DNA from: Cladopsammia gracilis
Lineage: Eukaryota; Cnidaria; Anthozoa; Scleractinia; Dendrophylliidae
Reading direction: 5' to 3'
NCBI GenBank assembly: GCA_022457155.1
Contig: JAJGOT010000021.1
Span: 183,501-247,500 of the forward strand
DNA: 64,000 nucleotides
Of this stretch, positions 14,101-27,989 are shown one piece after another. The notes beneath the pieces were generated by a model. The model worked only from the letters and a program-made list of their open reading frames with translations. It had not been told where the DNA came from and ran no database searches. The stretch's first letter is position 1, and each line of letters starts with the position of its first letter. The position numbers and the translations under genes were made by a program.

Positions 14101-14721
14101 GACACCCACTGAGGAGTATAGCAGACACATTTAAACAAGATAAAACTAAAAATACCTCAACTCTCTAAATTTCACATTATAGACTGGATAACTATACCGT
14201 TTTCGGCGTTTTGGCTGATAAAACGCGCAGATATTTGACAAGTGGCGTAGTATTTGGGCCAATTGTATTATCTGCTAAAACACCGAATGGTTTATTATCC
14301 CAACTCTCAAACTCCCAAGGGAGTACGCTTTCGAGAATTCACTGTCACTCACCAGAGCACGATTGTCCACTTCCAAAGAATCCAGGATTGCAAGTACAGA
14401 TATGAGATCCAATGGTATTGTTACATGTCGCATTGTGATGGCATAAATCGGTGTTTGTTGCACACTCGTCAATATCTAAAATTTGAATAGAAACAAACAC
14501 TTATGGAGTAAGTAAAAAAGGCATATCATGCATTTCCTTTGAACTAACTTACGTAATATGTTAATACGTCTTATGAATTGGGTGGGCTGAGGCATCCAAT
14601 AGACACTTAGACAACTGACAGACAGGAAGATAGGCAGGCAGGCAGGCAGGCAGGTAGACAGACAGACAGACGGACAGGCAGAAAGACAGACAGGCAGACA
14701 GACGGACGGACAGGCTAAGGC

Positions 14722-14752
<31 letters not shown>

Positions 14753-16448
14753 TAGATAGACGGCAGACAGACAGGTAAACAGACAAACATACCGAATAAT
14801 CAGACAAATAGAAGTAAGAACGACGGCAAGAAAGTCAGTCGGACAGACAGTCAAGGTGGATAGACCAGACAAGCAAATAGACAGGCGGAGATTCGAAAAG
14901 TCTGATAGAAATGTAGAGAGTCGAGCACATAGCCGGGCAAACAGGCAGGACTTACAGACAAATAGACATAAAGAAGCACGATATGTGAGTTTTCATGGGA
15001 TGATATTTGTTGTGAAGCCTTTTATTTTTCAACGCACTTAAAGCCATCTTCACAGTATCCAGAATCACAGGCACAATTATGCGATCCCACAGTATTATCA
15101 CAAGAAAAGGTATTATATATTCACCATCACACGATGGACCATCTTGACTGTATCGCAAATCGCAAAAGCTGTTAAAGGACCCTCGACATTAGGCCGGGCT
15201 CAATTAATAACTAACTATTATATAATGGATAGTGGATTTCTCCCATCGCGGAAAAACCAAATCTCGACACATGTAAAGATATCAATATGTTATCTTCACT
15301 GTGAAAACTAAACATATCAGTATATTGACATCAGCTAACATGTTTAGGTTTTTGGCGCGCGAGGCATGGGCACGAAAATGACGCGAGAGCGCGTTTGTTT
15401 ATTTTGAAGACGTCGTGACAATAAATAGAGGATATTACATGGCCGCGCGAAGATACGAAATTTCTCCTCGAGTGTTGACGAGTGAAATATTTTTCAACAC
15501 GAGAAGAGAAATTTCGTAACTTCAAGCGGCCATGTAATGTTCTGTTTATTATATAAACACCAATGAAATCAAATACCATTTCACTTTAATATTTTTTTGA
15601 AGTCCTAAAGTAGAACAACGTGTCAACGGTGATCTTTTCATGATCACGTGTGAAGATATGATATTTACGCGCGAAAGCTCACCTGGTATTTCATTGGTGT
15701 TTATATAATAAAGAGGTTTATGAATGTGAATATATGAAAATCATATATTAATGTGAAAAAAATAAATAAATAAAAAATAAAGAGGTTTTTACGGCAACTA
15801 AAACGTTCATTGCGAACAGAAGCGGCTCGTGCAATTTGAGCTATTTGACAAACTCACTAGTGAAAATTAATCCTAAATTGAACTCGAAACCGTATGATTA
15901 CTCATACTAACTAAACTGTAACCAACAAAAAAAAAATATATACATGTTATTGAACTAGCTTGTTTAGTCCGGGAATAGAATTCTTTGTTCGTCATATTTC
16001 CATATCAATGAAGCATTGACATGGAAATTATATGGAAATATTGTGGACAAAGAATCTTATTCCCAGAAGGTTTGAATTGGGTACAACAATGCGTTAGCCG
16101 AATTTGTCTATTGGGGAAGTATCGGTCGAGTTCATTATCATAATATTTCCCAACACGGACCGAACAAGCTAGTTCAATAAAGTATTTATTGTTATTGCTC
16201 TTTTAAAACTCTGCTAAAAAATCGATGTATCCTTTTACGGCAAAAGCGCGCGCCAAAGTTAAGCATATGTTTGAGTTTTTCAGGCTGCTTTCGGGAAAGT
16301 TAACCGAAGTTTATCTCTAGACATGAAGGGAAAAAAAATTCTACTAAACAACAACAATTTGGCGAAATTAATTCGTGAGCGGTCCGTATTGCACCGCTCA
16401 GGGAACCAATAAGAATGCTCCTTTTCATTGTGGATCAGTTTGCCATAA

Positions 16449-16504
<56 letters not shown>

Positions 16505-16841
16505 TCTCCACCAAAGTTTCTGAGAAAACATCCAAATATTAAGACCTAGAACTTGAGATAGCAAGAATGTGGCAGATGAAAACTCAAACTATTCCTGTGG
16601 TAGTAGGCGCATTGGGGATGATCAAGAAAGGCATAGAAAAAATAGTCACTAGCATCCCTGGCAACATCAACCTCTGCGAATTTCAGAAAACCGCACTACT
16701 TGGGACAGCCAACATCCTGCGCAAGACCCTTTCCCTGCAATGCTAAGTAGTGTGGCCTCCACACAGCGCCTCATGGGTGCCCTAGGTCCATGGTTTGGAC
16801 CCGACCCCATGGAGAACACATAATTATATAGAGAACACATG

Positions 16842-16895
<54 letters not shown>

Positions 16896-19800
16896 TTTAC
16901 CAAAGCACAAAACAACAAATTATTCAGTATTCACCAGTGCATGATGTTCCATCTCCAGTGTATCCAGGACCGCAGGTGCAGTGAAAAGACGGTACGTCAT
17001 TAACACAAGTGGCATTTGCATGACAGTTATGAGCGTTGGTTTCACACTCGTTAATATCTAAAAGAAGAAAAAAACAGGTATAAAACAGGTATAAAACAGG
17101 TATAAAACAGGTATTTTTGGTGTGAGAAAATAAAATTATAAAGTTGCATTTGCATGACAGTTATCTAAAAGAAGAAAAAAACAGGTATAAAACAGGTATA
17201 AAACAGGTATTTTTGGTGTGAGAAAATAAAATTATAAAGTTGCATTTGCATGACAGTTATGAGCGTTGGTTGCACACTCGTTAATATCTAAAAGAAGAAA
17301 AAAAACAGGTATAAAACAGGTATAAAACAGGTATAAAACAGGTATAAAACGGGTATTTTTGGTGTGAGAAAATAAAATTATAAAGTTGCATTTGCATGAC
17401 AGTTATGAGCGTTGGTTGCACACTCGTTAATATCTAAAATGAGAAAAAAAAAACAGGTATAAAACAGGTATAAAACAGGTATTTTTGGTGTGAGAAAATA
17501 AAATTATAAAGCTGCATTTGCATGACAATTATGAGCGTTGGTTGCACACTCGTTAATATCTAAAATGAGAAAAAAAAACAGGTATAAAACAGGTATAAAA
17601 CAGGTATTTTTGGTGTGAGAAAATAAAATTATAAAGCTGCATTTGCATGACAATTATGAGCGTTGGTTGCACACTCGTATAAAATACTGGTATTTTTGGT
17701 GTGAGAAAATAAATTTATAAAGCATAAATGGTTAAAGGCGGCGAAATACGAGATACAAAAACCCTCAACTTGTCGCGCAACATTGTTTCGTTGCAAGTTT
17801 TGGTCGATGTTTCCCGTTTTTCACCATGCGTGATCAACTTGTCACGCAACAAAAACATTTGTTGCAGGTTGAAGAAATTTGTTGCGAAAAGTAGAGCGCG
17901 GGTCAACTTTTTAGCAACAAATTTTGGCCTTTGTTGCTCGTTTTTCATCAAACTCTCAACTTGTCACGCAACAAATTTGCCAATGTTGCGTGACAAGTTG
18001 AGGGTTTGGGAAGCGTCACGGGGATTTGGTGTCGTTTTATAAACCTTTTTTTTTTGTATTAACAGAAACCAAAAAATAACGGAATGTACCACAAAATGTA
18101 CCAAAACAATGGACGCGTTTCACCAGACAAAGATGTAGACTGGTGAATAGTCCAGTTTCGAATTCGCTATGACCGCTGAATTCAAACATCAATGACACAT
18201 TGATACAGGGTTAGACTCGACCTGACGTAAAATATTCACAAATTCAGGCGAGAACATGACCTGTTCAGAGCTCTGTCTATTGTTTAACTTTCAAATTTCA
18301 CGCACCTTCTGTCGGTATTTGTGAATATTTTACATCAGGTCGAGTCTAACCCTGTATCAATGTGTCATTGGTGTTTCAATTCAGCTGTTATAGCGATATT
18401 AAGCAATGCATATTACAAAATTTATTGAACCACTGTTCAGACTAAACTGTAACTAACAGATATTTTGTACACTTGTTAATATCTAAAAGAAGAAATAGAT
18501 ATTGTTTGCACATTTGTCGATATCTAAGGTGTGAATAAAAACAAAGCAAGCATTATATACCGTATTTTCTCAAAGTAAATGCAAATTCACCATTCTTTAA
18601 AAATTGTCAAAAATGAAATAAATGCCTCTGGGGTTTGTAGTGTAGTTTATTTAAACCGTTAAGTAATTTTAAGAATAGATCAATTTGTGTGTGCTGCAAT
18701 TGTTGTTCATTAATTGTTTTTTTTTAAATTAACGCCTCTTCAGAACAACGGAGTTTGTAACGAACGTCCCGAACGTTTTATTAAGTAACAAACTCGTTCC
18801 CAGTCCCTTCTCCGCTTTCACAGTGGCGGGGGCGTGTTGAGTCTAAATGCTATAGCTCAGAAGGAGGTCGGACACCTTAATGAGAATCTATAACGGGGTA
18901 ACTGGTTAGCTTTCAGTTGAGGTTGGGGTTAGCAGTTTATATAGTTACATTTAGGCCTAAACAACCCGAGAAGCTAGCTAGGTGGTACTCTGGTACGGTA
19001 GGCTATGTAAGCCTAAGCCTAGCTGAGGTCACAAGTTCAATTCTGAGTAGAGATTTTGTATTTTCTTTTTTACACTTTATCGAAAAGAAAAGTCTAAGGC
19101 CGTGTTCTATTGGGATCAACCATTTTCGGTTGGATGGGTTGGTTGGATTTATTTCGTGTTCTATTGGGAAAAAAACCGTTTTCGGTTGGTTTGGTTGACC
19201 ATTTCAACCAGCTCTGAACCTGGTTGAAATGGTTGAAACCCAAAATGGTTGAAAAGTGTTCTATTGGAACACCTCAACCAAATCAACCAAAACCGGTTTA
19301 GGTTGAAACGGTTGATCCCAATAGAACACGACCTAAGAGTAGACATTACGTTATATAATTCTCAATAAGGTGTCCCACCTCCTTCTGAGCTATAGTAGGT
19401 AGACTCTACTCCTGGACAAGGCTGCCAAAATACTGCAAGAATCGTGGAGCATTTTGTCACGTGACACACGATTAGATGGCGTTTGGGAGCCTATTTCCAG
19501 TGATTGGCAGACGGTTGTGCCTAAAGAATACCGTTTAGAGGGATGTCGGACACCTTATTAAGACTTATATAACGTAATGTCGACACTTAGAATTTTATTT
19601 TCAATAAATTTTTAAGTGTAAAAAAGAAAATCTAAAATCCCCCACTCAGGATTGAACCTGTGATCTCAGCTGGGCTTAGGCTTAGATAGCCTACCGTACC
19701 ACTGTACCACTGTACCGCCTAGCTTCTCGGGTTGTTCAGGCCTTAATTTAACTATATAAACTGCTACCCATAACATCAACTGAAAGCTAACCAGTTACTC

Positions 19801-21753
19801 CGTTATATAAGTTTCAATAAGGTGTCCGACGTCCTTCTGAACGATATTCTTCAGGCTTAACCTTGGCAGACGTGTTTGTTTTCTGGCAATTTGAGACCGC
19901 TGTTCAAGCGGAAGGAAGACATTTCATCATGTGTCACGTGACAAAATACTCCACAATTCCTTGCAGCCTTGTCCAAAAAGCGGAGGAGGCCCTAGAGACG
20001 AGGTTGATTAAGCCAATGAGGCAGTTTAGACAAGTTTGAAAATGTCGTCATGTCAAATGAATAAGGTGTCACCTTCTCTTTGAGTGCGAACCTAATTTGG
20101 TCCAATATTTAGGGGAGGTGTCACATCATCTTTCAATGCGACACTTTGGTCCCATATTTAATGTTTAGGTTGCGTTTAATAAATAACCACAACCAAGAAT
20201 TAAACATCTGTAATCAAAAAAAAATAGTCTTGTTATATAGCTGGAGTTTTTCTTTTCTCAATACAACGCGGCGCGTTGAATGGTGATTCATGGTTACATG
20301 ACATCTAACAAACAAACTGTTTCCCGCCAATTGTCCTAAAGCGGGCAATAATTTTGACGTCAGAGGGTACCATTGCACGCCCGCTAGCGCACGTGATCAA
20401 ACCGTGACAAAAAGGTGGCATGATTATAATGCGATTGATGTTTACCTCGAGTGCTCGGCGCGTTTTTCAAACTGTGTTGTGTTGTGTTTTTTGGTGTTGC
20501 TATATAACAAATCGCTCAATGACTGATCCCTCGGGAAACCGTGAATTTTGTTTCTCTCGAATCTCGATGTTTCCCTCGACTTCGTCTCGGGAAACAAAAT
20601 TTACTGTTTCCCTCGGGTCCAGTCATTAAGTGTTTAATATTTACCAGTGCATGATGCTCCATTTCCAGTGAATCCAGAATTGCAGGTACAGTTAAATGAC
20701 CCAACAGTATCAGTGCATTCAGCATTCGCATCACAGTTATGAGTGTTTGTTGTACACTCATCAATATCTAAAGGGAGAAAATAGACCTTTTGAGTTAGAA
20801 AAAAGTATCACCGGCTCAATGCCCCTTTGCCGGAATAAATGTTAGGTTCTAAACTTAGAGTTCATAGCTGATGATTTAGTTTCTCGTTTGTATTGAGGGT
20901 GGAAGAGCTATTTGTTTAGATGACCGATTTGTAATTAATAAGAACTTTAGTAATGTTACGAGGGAGCATAGCCGAGGGTGGGAGCTGTCTACTGGACACC
21001 TTATCTAAACACCTTATCTAAACAGATCAACAACAACAACAATCTTTATTTTAATCCAGAGCCTACAATAAATATACAATTCTGAATAAGAAAAACAGAG
21101 CCTACAATAAATATACAATTTTGAATAAGAAAAAAATGAGTACTGATTACCCTAAATAACCTTAAAATTAAAGATGCCAGGCAGCCAACTAATAGCAAAG
21201 ATATATTAAATGTTCAGCTTGGGTATACAATAAAACAAAATGATACATACACATGATATGTAAGCAAAGAGAAGGGAAAAACACAAAGAGAAAGGTAGAC
21301 ATTTTATTTAATCAAAGCACGAAAAGTAGCAAGCATACTGTGAGGGAAAACGTATTGAAATCACACCGATGGATGTTGGTTGCACGCTAACATATATCTA
21401 ATAATGTCTACAGATTAACTACAAGCAAACGATACATTCACTTTACTTAACTGACTTCTTAACTGAATTTATGTTAGGTTCAAAATCAAATCAAATCAAT
21501 TTATTTAAGTGTCAGAGTATTTAGCACACGAGTGCTAATTGTGGACACATTCCAGATCTAATTGGAATTTGGAAGCGTGGTTTTTGAGGAGAGGGGAAAA
21601 CCGGAGTACCTGGAGAAAAACCTCTCGGAGCAAGGAGAGAACCAACAACAAACTCAACCTACATATGACGCCGGGGCCGGGAATCGAACCCGGGCCACAT
21701 TGGTGGGAGGCGAGTGCTCTCACCACTGCGCCACCTCGCCTCCCCTAGACAAT

Positions 21754-21786
<33 letters not shown>

Positions 21787-24700
21787 GTACATAACGAAAA
21801 AGAGCTGGAAGGTAGACCGAGAGTAGGCCAACATTTCAACGGACCAAAGCAAAAAACATGAAATAAAAACATAGTTGATGTTACCAGTGCAGTTTACTCC
21901 AGTTCCATTGTATCCAGGTTTGCAGGTACAGTTAAAAGACCCCACGGTGTTATTACAAAAAGCTTCGGCATGACAGTTATCATCGTTGTTTGCACACTCA
22001 TCGACATCTAAACGAAGGAAATGAATCATCTTGGGTAAGTAAAATCTTATCACGTATTTGCTTTGAATGTTACATTTATACCAGGCATTTCTTCAGTGCC
22101 ATTATAACTGTTAGTCACCTTAAACTTTGCAAAAACAATGCAACTTACAATTCTCTGATAAAAAGTGGTGGTCACTGGGCTATTTTTTAGTTATATTTAT
22201 GACCATTTGACGCTAAAATTAAGGATGTCTTTAACAGGTTATCCTGTTACTATGGTAACCCGGTTACGTCGTCAGGATAGATAACCATACCTTGTTCAAC
22301 TATGACGGGCATTTGTTTTTGATACCATTATTGTAGAACACAATAATGATAAGAATGATAATGATACCATTAATGATACCAAACCATATACCAAATGATG
22401 CCAAAACAATAATGATACCATTATTGTAGAATGAACAGATAAACAGTGGTAGTATTGATCCATCAAAGTGTTAAGTACTGGAAATTACTAGAAGCTGTTG
22501 TGAGCCACCTTAATTGGCCCAAAAAGAAATGATTGCAATGGGGATTTATAGCAATGGAGTATTTATTTAAGACATGAAATAATTTTAGGAATAATACCGA
22601 TTTGCGTGTTCCTGATTTGCCTATATTGTTCATTGAATTAACGTCTCGTTAGAAAAACAGAGCTTGTAATAAACTTCCTGGAAGTTTAATTGAGAAAATA
22701 AGGGAAATAACAAAGTTAATACTGTTGTGATATTAACTGAGCGCGGTGTCACATTATATCTTTGATTTCGAAAGTATGGTCAAATGTTTAATGTTTAGGA
22801 TGCGTTTAATAAATAACCATATCGAAGAATAACTTATTTTTAACAAAGAAAAAATATTCATATTCACCATTGCATGATGTTCCATTTCCAGTGAATCCAG
22901 AATTGCAGGTACAGTTAAACGACCCCACTGTATCGGTACAATTAGCATTCGCATCACAGTTATGTTCGTTTGTTGTGCACTCATCAATATCTAAAAGGAG
23001 AAAAAACAATTCCTATAGAGTAAGTAAAACTTCAAGGGGCGGGGGGGGGGGGGGGGGGGGAAATGGGAAGCGGTGGTACTCCCATATATAGCCAAAATAT
23101 AAAATACCATAATAGTCTTTAAAGTGCAGGTTTTGGTGGTGCTTGATGCAAGCCTGATTTTTCCAATTTCTTTTGTTTTCAGCACGAACTGCACGTGCTA
23201 TGCTTCAACTTCTTGGCAATTTGCATACGGAGCACATTTGTGTACGAACACACAATGCTTCGTCCTAGCGTTCCTACAGGTACTCTGAATTCCATTGTGC
23301 CATTCTAACAAAGAAGACCTGAATAATTACATCCCGCTTAGGCTGAGCCTGCACGTAAAATATTATTGTGGTATTTTTCATAGTTTCTGGAGTGGGCAAT
23401 AGGATACGAGTTTTGACTCGATATAGTCCGCATAAACAGGATACATACATATGTATTCGCTCTCAGTTACCAGGAAATATGTCCCCCTATATCTTCGGCA
23501 GTAAGAAATGATATCATATCCGACCATAGATCATTTTTAGAAATCAAATGTTAACTGAACGAAACAAGTAGGTAGGGCAGGTGAGAAGGTTTTTTCATAC
23601 ACAGGGTCAAGGTATAGTCTTGACGACACACTCCTGCGCCGCCCCCCCCCCCCCCCCCCGTCTTATCTCGGGGGTAAAACATCACTCAACATCACTCCGT
23701 AGTTTGGTTTATTACCTTAGAGTTTATTACATTATTAGTTTCTCCTTTTATCGAGTTAGGGAGAAGTTTGTGTTTAGCCGAAATCTTTGAACAAACAGAC
23801 ATGACATGCAACCAACGAGACGAATAAAGAAACAGAAAGAGAGAGAAAGGCAGACATTTCAATCAACAACACAAAAACATTGAATTATGTAATATTCACT
23901 TGTGCATGATGTTCCATTTCCAGTGTATCCGGGATTGCAAGTACAGTTACGAGATCCAATGGTGTTATTACAATAAGCATTGGGATCACAATTATGGGTG
24001 CTGGTTGCACACTCGTCAATATCTAAGACAAGAAAGAAATGAAAGTAAAACGTCATAATTTAGCTTTACTTCAGCTAAAAAAACATGCTAGAAAAAGGTG
24101 GTACAAAACTTTTTTGCTCAAAACATCACCCAAGAAAGGAATTATTGTAAAGTGGCTTCGCAATTGTGTTTTGCAATTTAAGCAATTGCAAGGAAGCCTG
24201 AAATAAATTCAGGGCTTGAACAGGATTAGAACCCATGACCTTTAAGTTACCAGTGCGATGCTCATCTCCTCTGCTTGCGCTAGATAGTGAATGTTTCTCA
24301 GGCGAAAATAACCTTAAAGCGATCACTTTTTCATTTAATTTTCTATTCTATGTTTCGGATACAGAGGAATAAAAATTGGATATATTTTCGTGGGTCTGAT
24401 TGCAAGATGTTTTATGAACAAGAATTCTGCGAGTATTAAAGTCGGGCTTTAGGATCGCCAAAAACCAATTCAACTTCTAGACTGAACGTAAGCCGATCTG
24501 GTCACGTCTGCAACATTTCACTACACTAAGTCATAGAGTGCTATGCGAGAATGTAAACATAATCCTCATCCAGTGTGAAGACCTATCGCAGCCTGAGGAC
24601 AGGCTTTCATTCAATGGAAAACTAACAAGCCAAACAATACTAGCTACAAATCAAAGGCTCCTAAGAGCCAGCCCGTGAATAAGAAATGCTAACTCGTAAC

Positions 24701-27700
24701 GCAATATTGCGGTAAGTTTATGTTTTCACACTGACACGCTCCCCGATATTTTCTTAAAATTAAACGTAAGGATTTTTGACGAACGCAAATAAAAAAGAAA
24801 AATAATCACTTTCATAATGTCCAGTCCAAAAAGAAAAAAAAACATCGTGAGCGTGACTTGAAATATCATTCCAGGCGATTAACCGACGCCTCACACCACT
24901 AACACTAAATTTGATTATTTCAAGGTAGATACGCATCAAAACGCGTGTCTCGGTTGAAATATCCTTTTAGGGCGATTTTAATGTTGCATTAAATACTCCA
25001 AATGCGAAACACCTTTCAGCTTATTGTTGTTTTTACTCGTTTACAACAAAATAGCTGTTGTTATCGCTGGATTCACGTTGTTCTTGTTACCAAACGCATT
25101 CGTAACAAAGCATTAAGTCACTAAGTTTACAGTTGATGGAAGGAGTGAGCGAGCGAGTGAGCGATCGGGTGAGTGAGCCGGAAACTGTCCTCGTCAGCGA
25201 TAGCCCGTTTATTACGCTTGCGCTTATTCATTTATTTTGAACGAATTGACCATTTGTCTTTTAAAACTCTCTCTCTCATCAGAAGAGCAAGCAACAGGGA
25301 ATGAATGCTGTATCATATTTTTTATACTTGTGTTACTTTTGTAATACTGGTATTTCCTTTATGTGGGGAATGCATATTAAGTTTCCCTTTGAGTACACTT
25401 CAAAATCCTTTTTTATATAGTCTCAATTATCTCACCACATCAGATACGAAAGTTGTTGTCAATTTTACCTTTCTGTTCGCTTTATCCTCGGAGTCACACA
25501 TCAGATGTAAGTTGTCGATCGGTTATTATTGTATTTTTGTCATGTTCATAAGTATATTTGTTGCCTCATTGAACCAAATTTGTAACTTTTATTTTGTGTA
25601 ATAGTTTTCACCAACTGAATCACGTACAACAATAAAATGTTATGTAAAATGATTCCACTGCGTGGTTCTTTTTTCGTTTAGCAGACATTTATAAGGTTAA
25701 ATCACAAAGGAAAGTCAATTGCACATATTGCATTGAAATATGACATGCACGCAGGGATGCCTCTCATAGCAAATCTAAATGTAAATGCGCATTTCATAAG
25801 CAAGCAAATTACATATTTACAACACTATCAACTCCTCTTCTTCTTTCTATTCAACTATCTCTACACTAATCCAATTCATCCATGAGCTTGAAGTTACTAT
25901 GTCAACTTATATGACGTCACTAATACTGAACCACTTGAAATCCACTTGAAACACTTTTCTTACGGAGAAACACAACTGAATTTATAAGTTGGCAGGATTG
26001 GCTCTCGGTTAAGCAAGCAGGCCGACTAAATAGCTGTGTTATGCGTTACTGGAATGGTTTCAAATTACATTTTACATTATGCAAATTGCCATTTTTACCT
26101 CAACTGAAAAAATATATTTCAAAGGACTAAATTTGTTTTTCTCCTGCTAAATTATCACTTCTGTCGTTAACATTGATTAGATTTATAAGATACATTCAAA
26201 ATTTATCATAATAATGGCGTTAATACGTCCAGCAAAACTTTCAATTCGAAAAGTTGTTTTGACCCCGGGTCCGGACCAGGCAAAATAAACTGAAAGATTC
26301 ATGGCTTCGAAAGGCCACTTTGCGGCAACATTTACATTCACTTCAAAAGTGTCGGAAACACAGACCAGTTACAAAGATAAATTTAGCTAGTTACAAGATT
26401 TAACTAAAACCAGTAGCAACCATAGGAAACTGTGATACACGGCCTTTTTTTTAACAGTGAGTACATACAACGATTTGTACTTTGCAGTGCTCTAGTCTTT
26501 TGACACAGTGGACACGATGATTTGGGTGCGATCTAGCATGCTTAGTGTGCTGTGTCTTCTTGTTTTCGAAGGTTAATGCGTTTCTTTGTTAGACTGCTCA
26601 AACTATATATCCCAATACTCTCTATCATCAAACCGTGAACTCACATGCATTCAGATGGCCAAGACATATATATTCCACCGACGCCCAAGTATACGCTCCC
26701 ACGGCGTCTTGTTGAATTAAAATGCTTGTTTCCACCTCTTTTTGGTGAACAAAAATGCAATACATTTAATTATAGAATTGTAGCATATATTTTTTTAATT
26801 TCGCCACTTTCACGATAAATTTTAATTTTGTTTAAAATCCAAAGCTGCCATTTTGGATGACATCAAAGATCTCCACCTTGTAGAACACATCATAGGCTAT
26901 CTGTTAAAAAGTTAAAATATTTTCAAAATCATGTACGTAACACCGCAAAGACCCAAGGTGGAGGTATAAGTTTGAGTATATTTTATTTTGTTTTTATTTT
27001 TTATTTATTTTGATAGCTTCGCCTATTACTATAACTGAACTAAATTGTGACCAGACAAAAATATTCATATTCACCAGTGCATGATGTTCCATTTCCAGTA
27101 TATCCAGGATTGCAGGTACAGTTAAACGACCCCACTGTATCAGTACACTGAGCATTGGCATCACAGTTATGTTGGTTTGTTGTACATTCGTTGATCTCTA
27201 AAAGACAAGAAACAAATGACTATATGGAGTGAGTGAAGTAAGCATTGCATATGAAGTGAAGTGAAGTGAAGTGAAGTAAGCACTGCATATGTATTGAAGT
27301 GAAGTGAGGTGAAGTAAGCATTGCATATGAAGTGAAGTGAAGTGAAGTGAAGTAAGCATTGCATAATTTTGAAGTGAAGTGAAGTAAGCATTGTATATGA
27401 AGTGAAGTGAAGTAAGCATTGCATATGAAGTGAAGTGAAGTAAACATTGTATATGAAGTGAAGTAAGCATTGTATATGAAGTGAAGTGAAGTGAAGTAAG
27501 CATTGCATATGAAGTGAAGTGAAGTTAGCATTGCATATGAAGTGAAGTGAAGTGAAGTGAAGTGAAGTGAAGTAAGCATTGCATATGAAGTGAAGTGAAG
27601 TAAGAATTGCATATGAAGTGAAGTGAAGTAAGCATTGCATATGAAGTGAAGCTTGAAGTAAGCATTGCATGTGAAGTGAAGTGAAGTAAGCATTGCATAT

Positions 27701-27884
27701 GAAGTGAAGTGAAGTAAGCATTGCATATGAAGTGAAGTGAAGTGAGCATTGTATATGAAGTGAAGTGAAGTGAAGTGAAGTAAGCATTCCAATTCAAATG
27801 GACAGACTGCAAATCACCGTAGTTGCTAAACATATATATATATTATATATATATATATATATATATTAGCACATTGTATACATA

Positions 27885-27935
<51 letters not shown>

Positions 27936-27946
27936 GTCGTAACTGC

Positions 27947-27989
<43 letters not shown>

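Larger units (their letters stand above)
9565..14352. other. Intron 21 of gene 1
   Basis: Almost wholly filled by mobile elements: the composite 9617-11677, MITEs at 11699-12249, 12712-13010 and 13221-13382, and a repeat at 13379-14033. 14034-14352 shows nothing recognisable. Confidence 0.7.

Noticed and set aside
14476..14872. Minus-strand frames rich in [11 protein letters not shown]
   Set aside because: Translation of a CAGA/CAGG microsatellite.
27167..27833. Open frames of up to 206 codons on the minus strand rich in LLHFTS
   Set aside because: They are translations of the GAAGT satellite in all three phases and lie over an intron.
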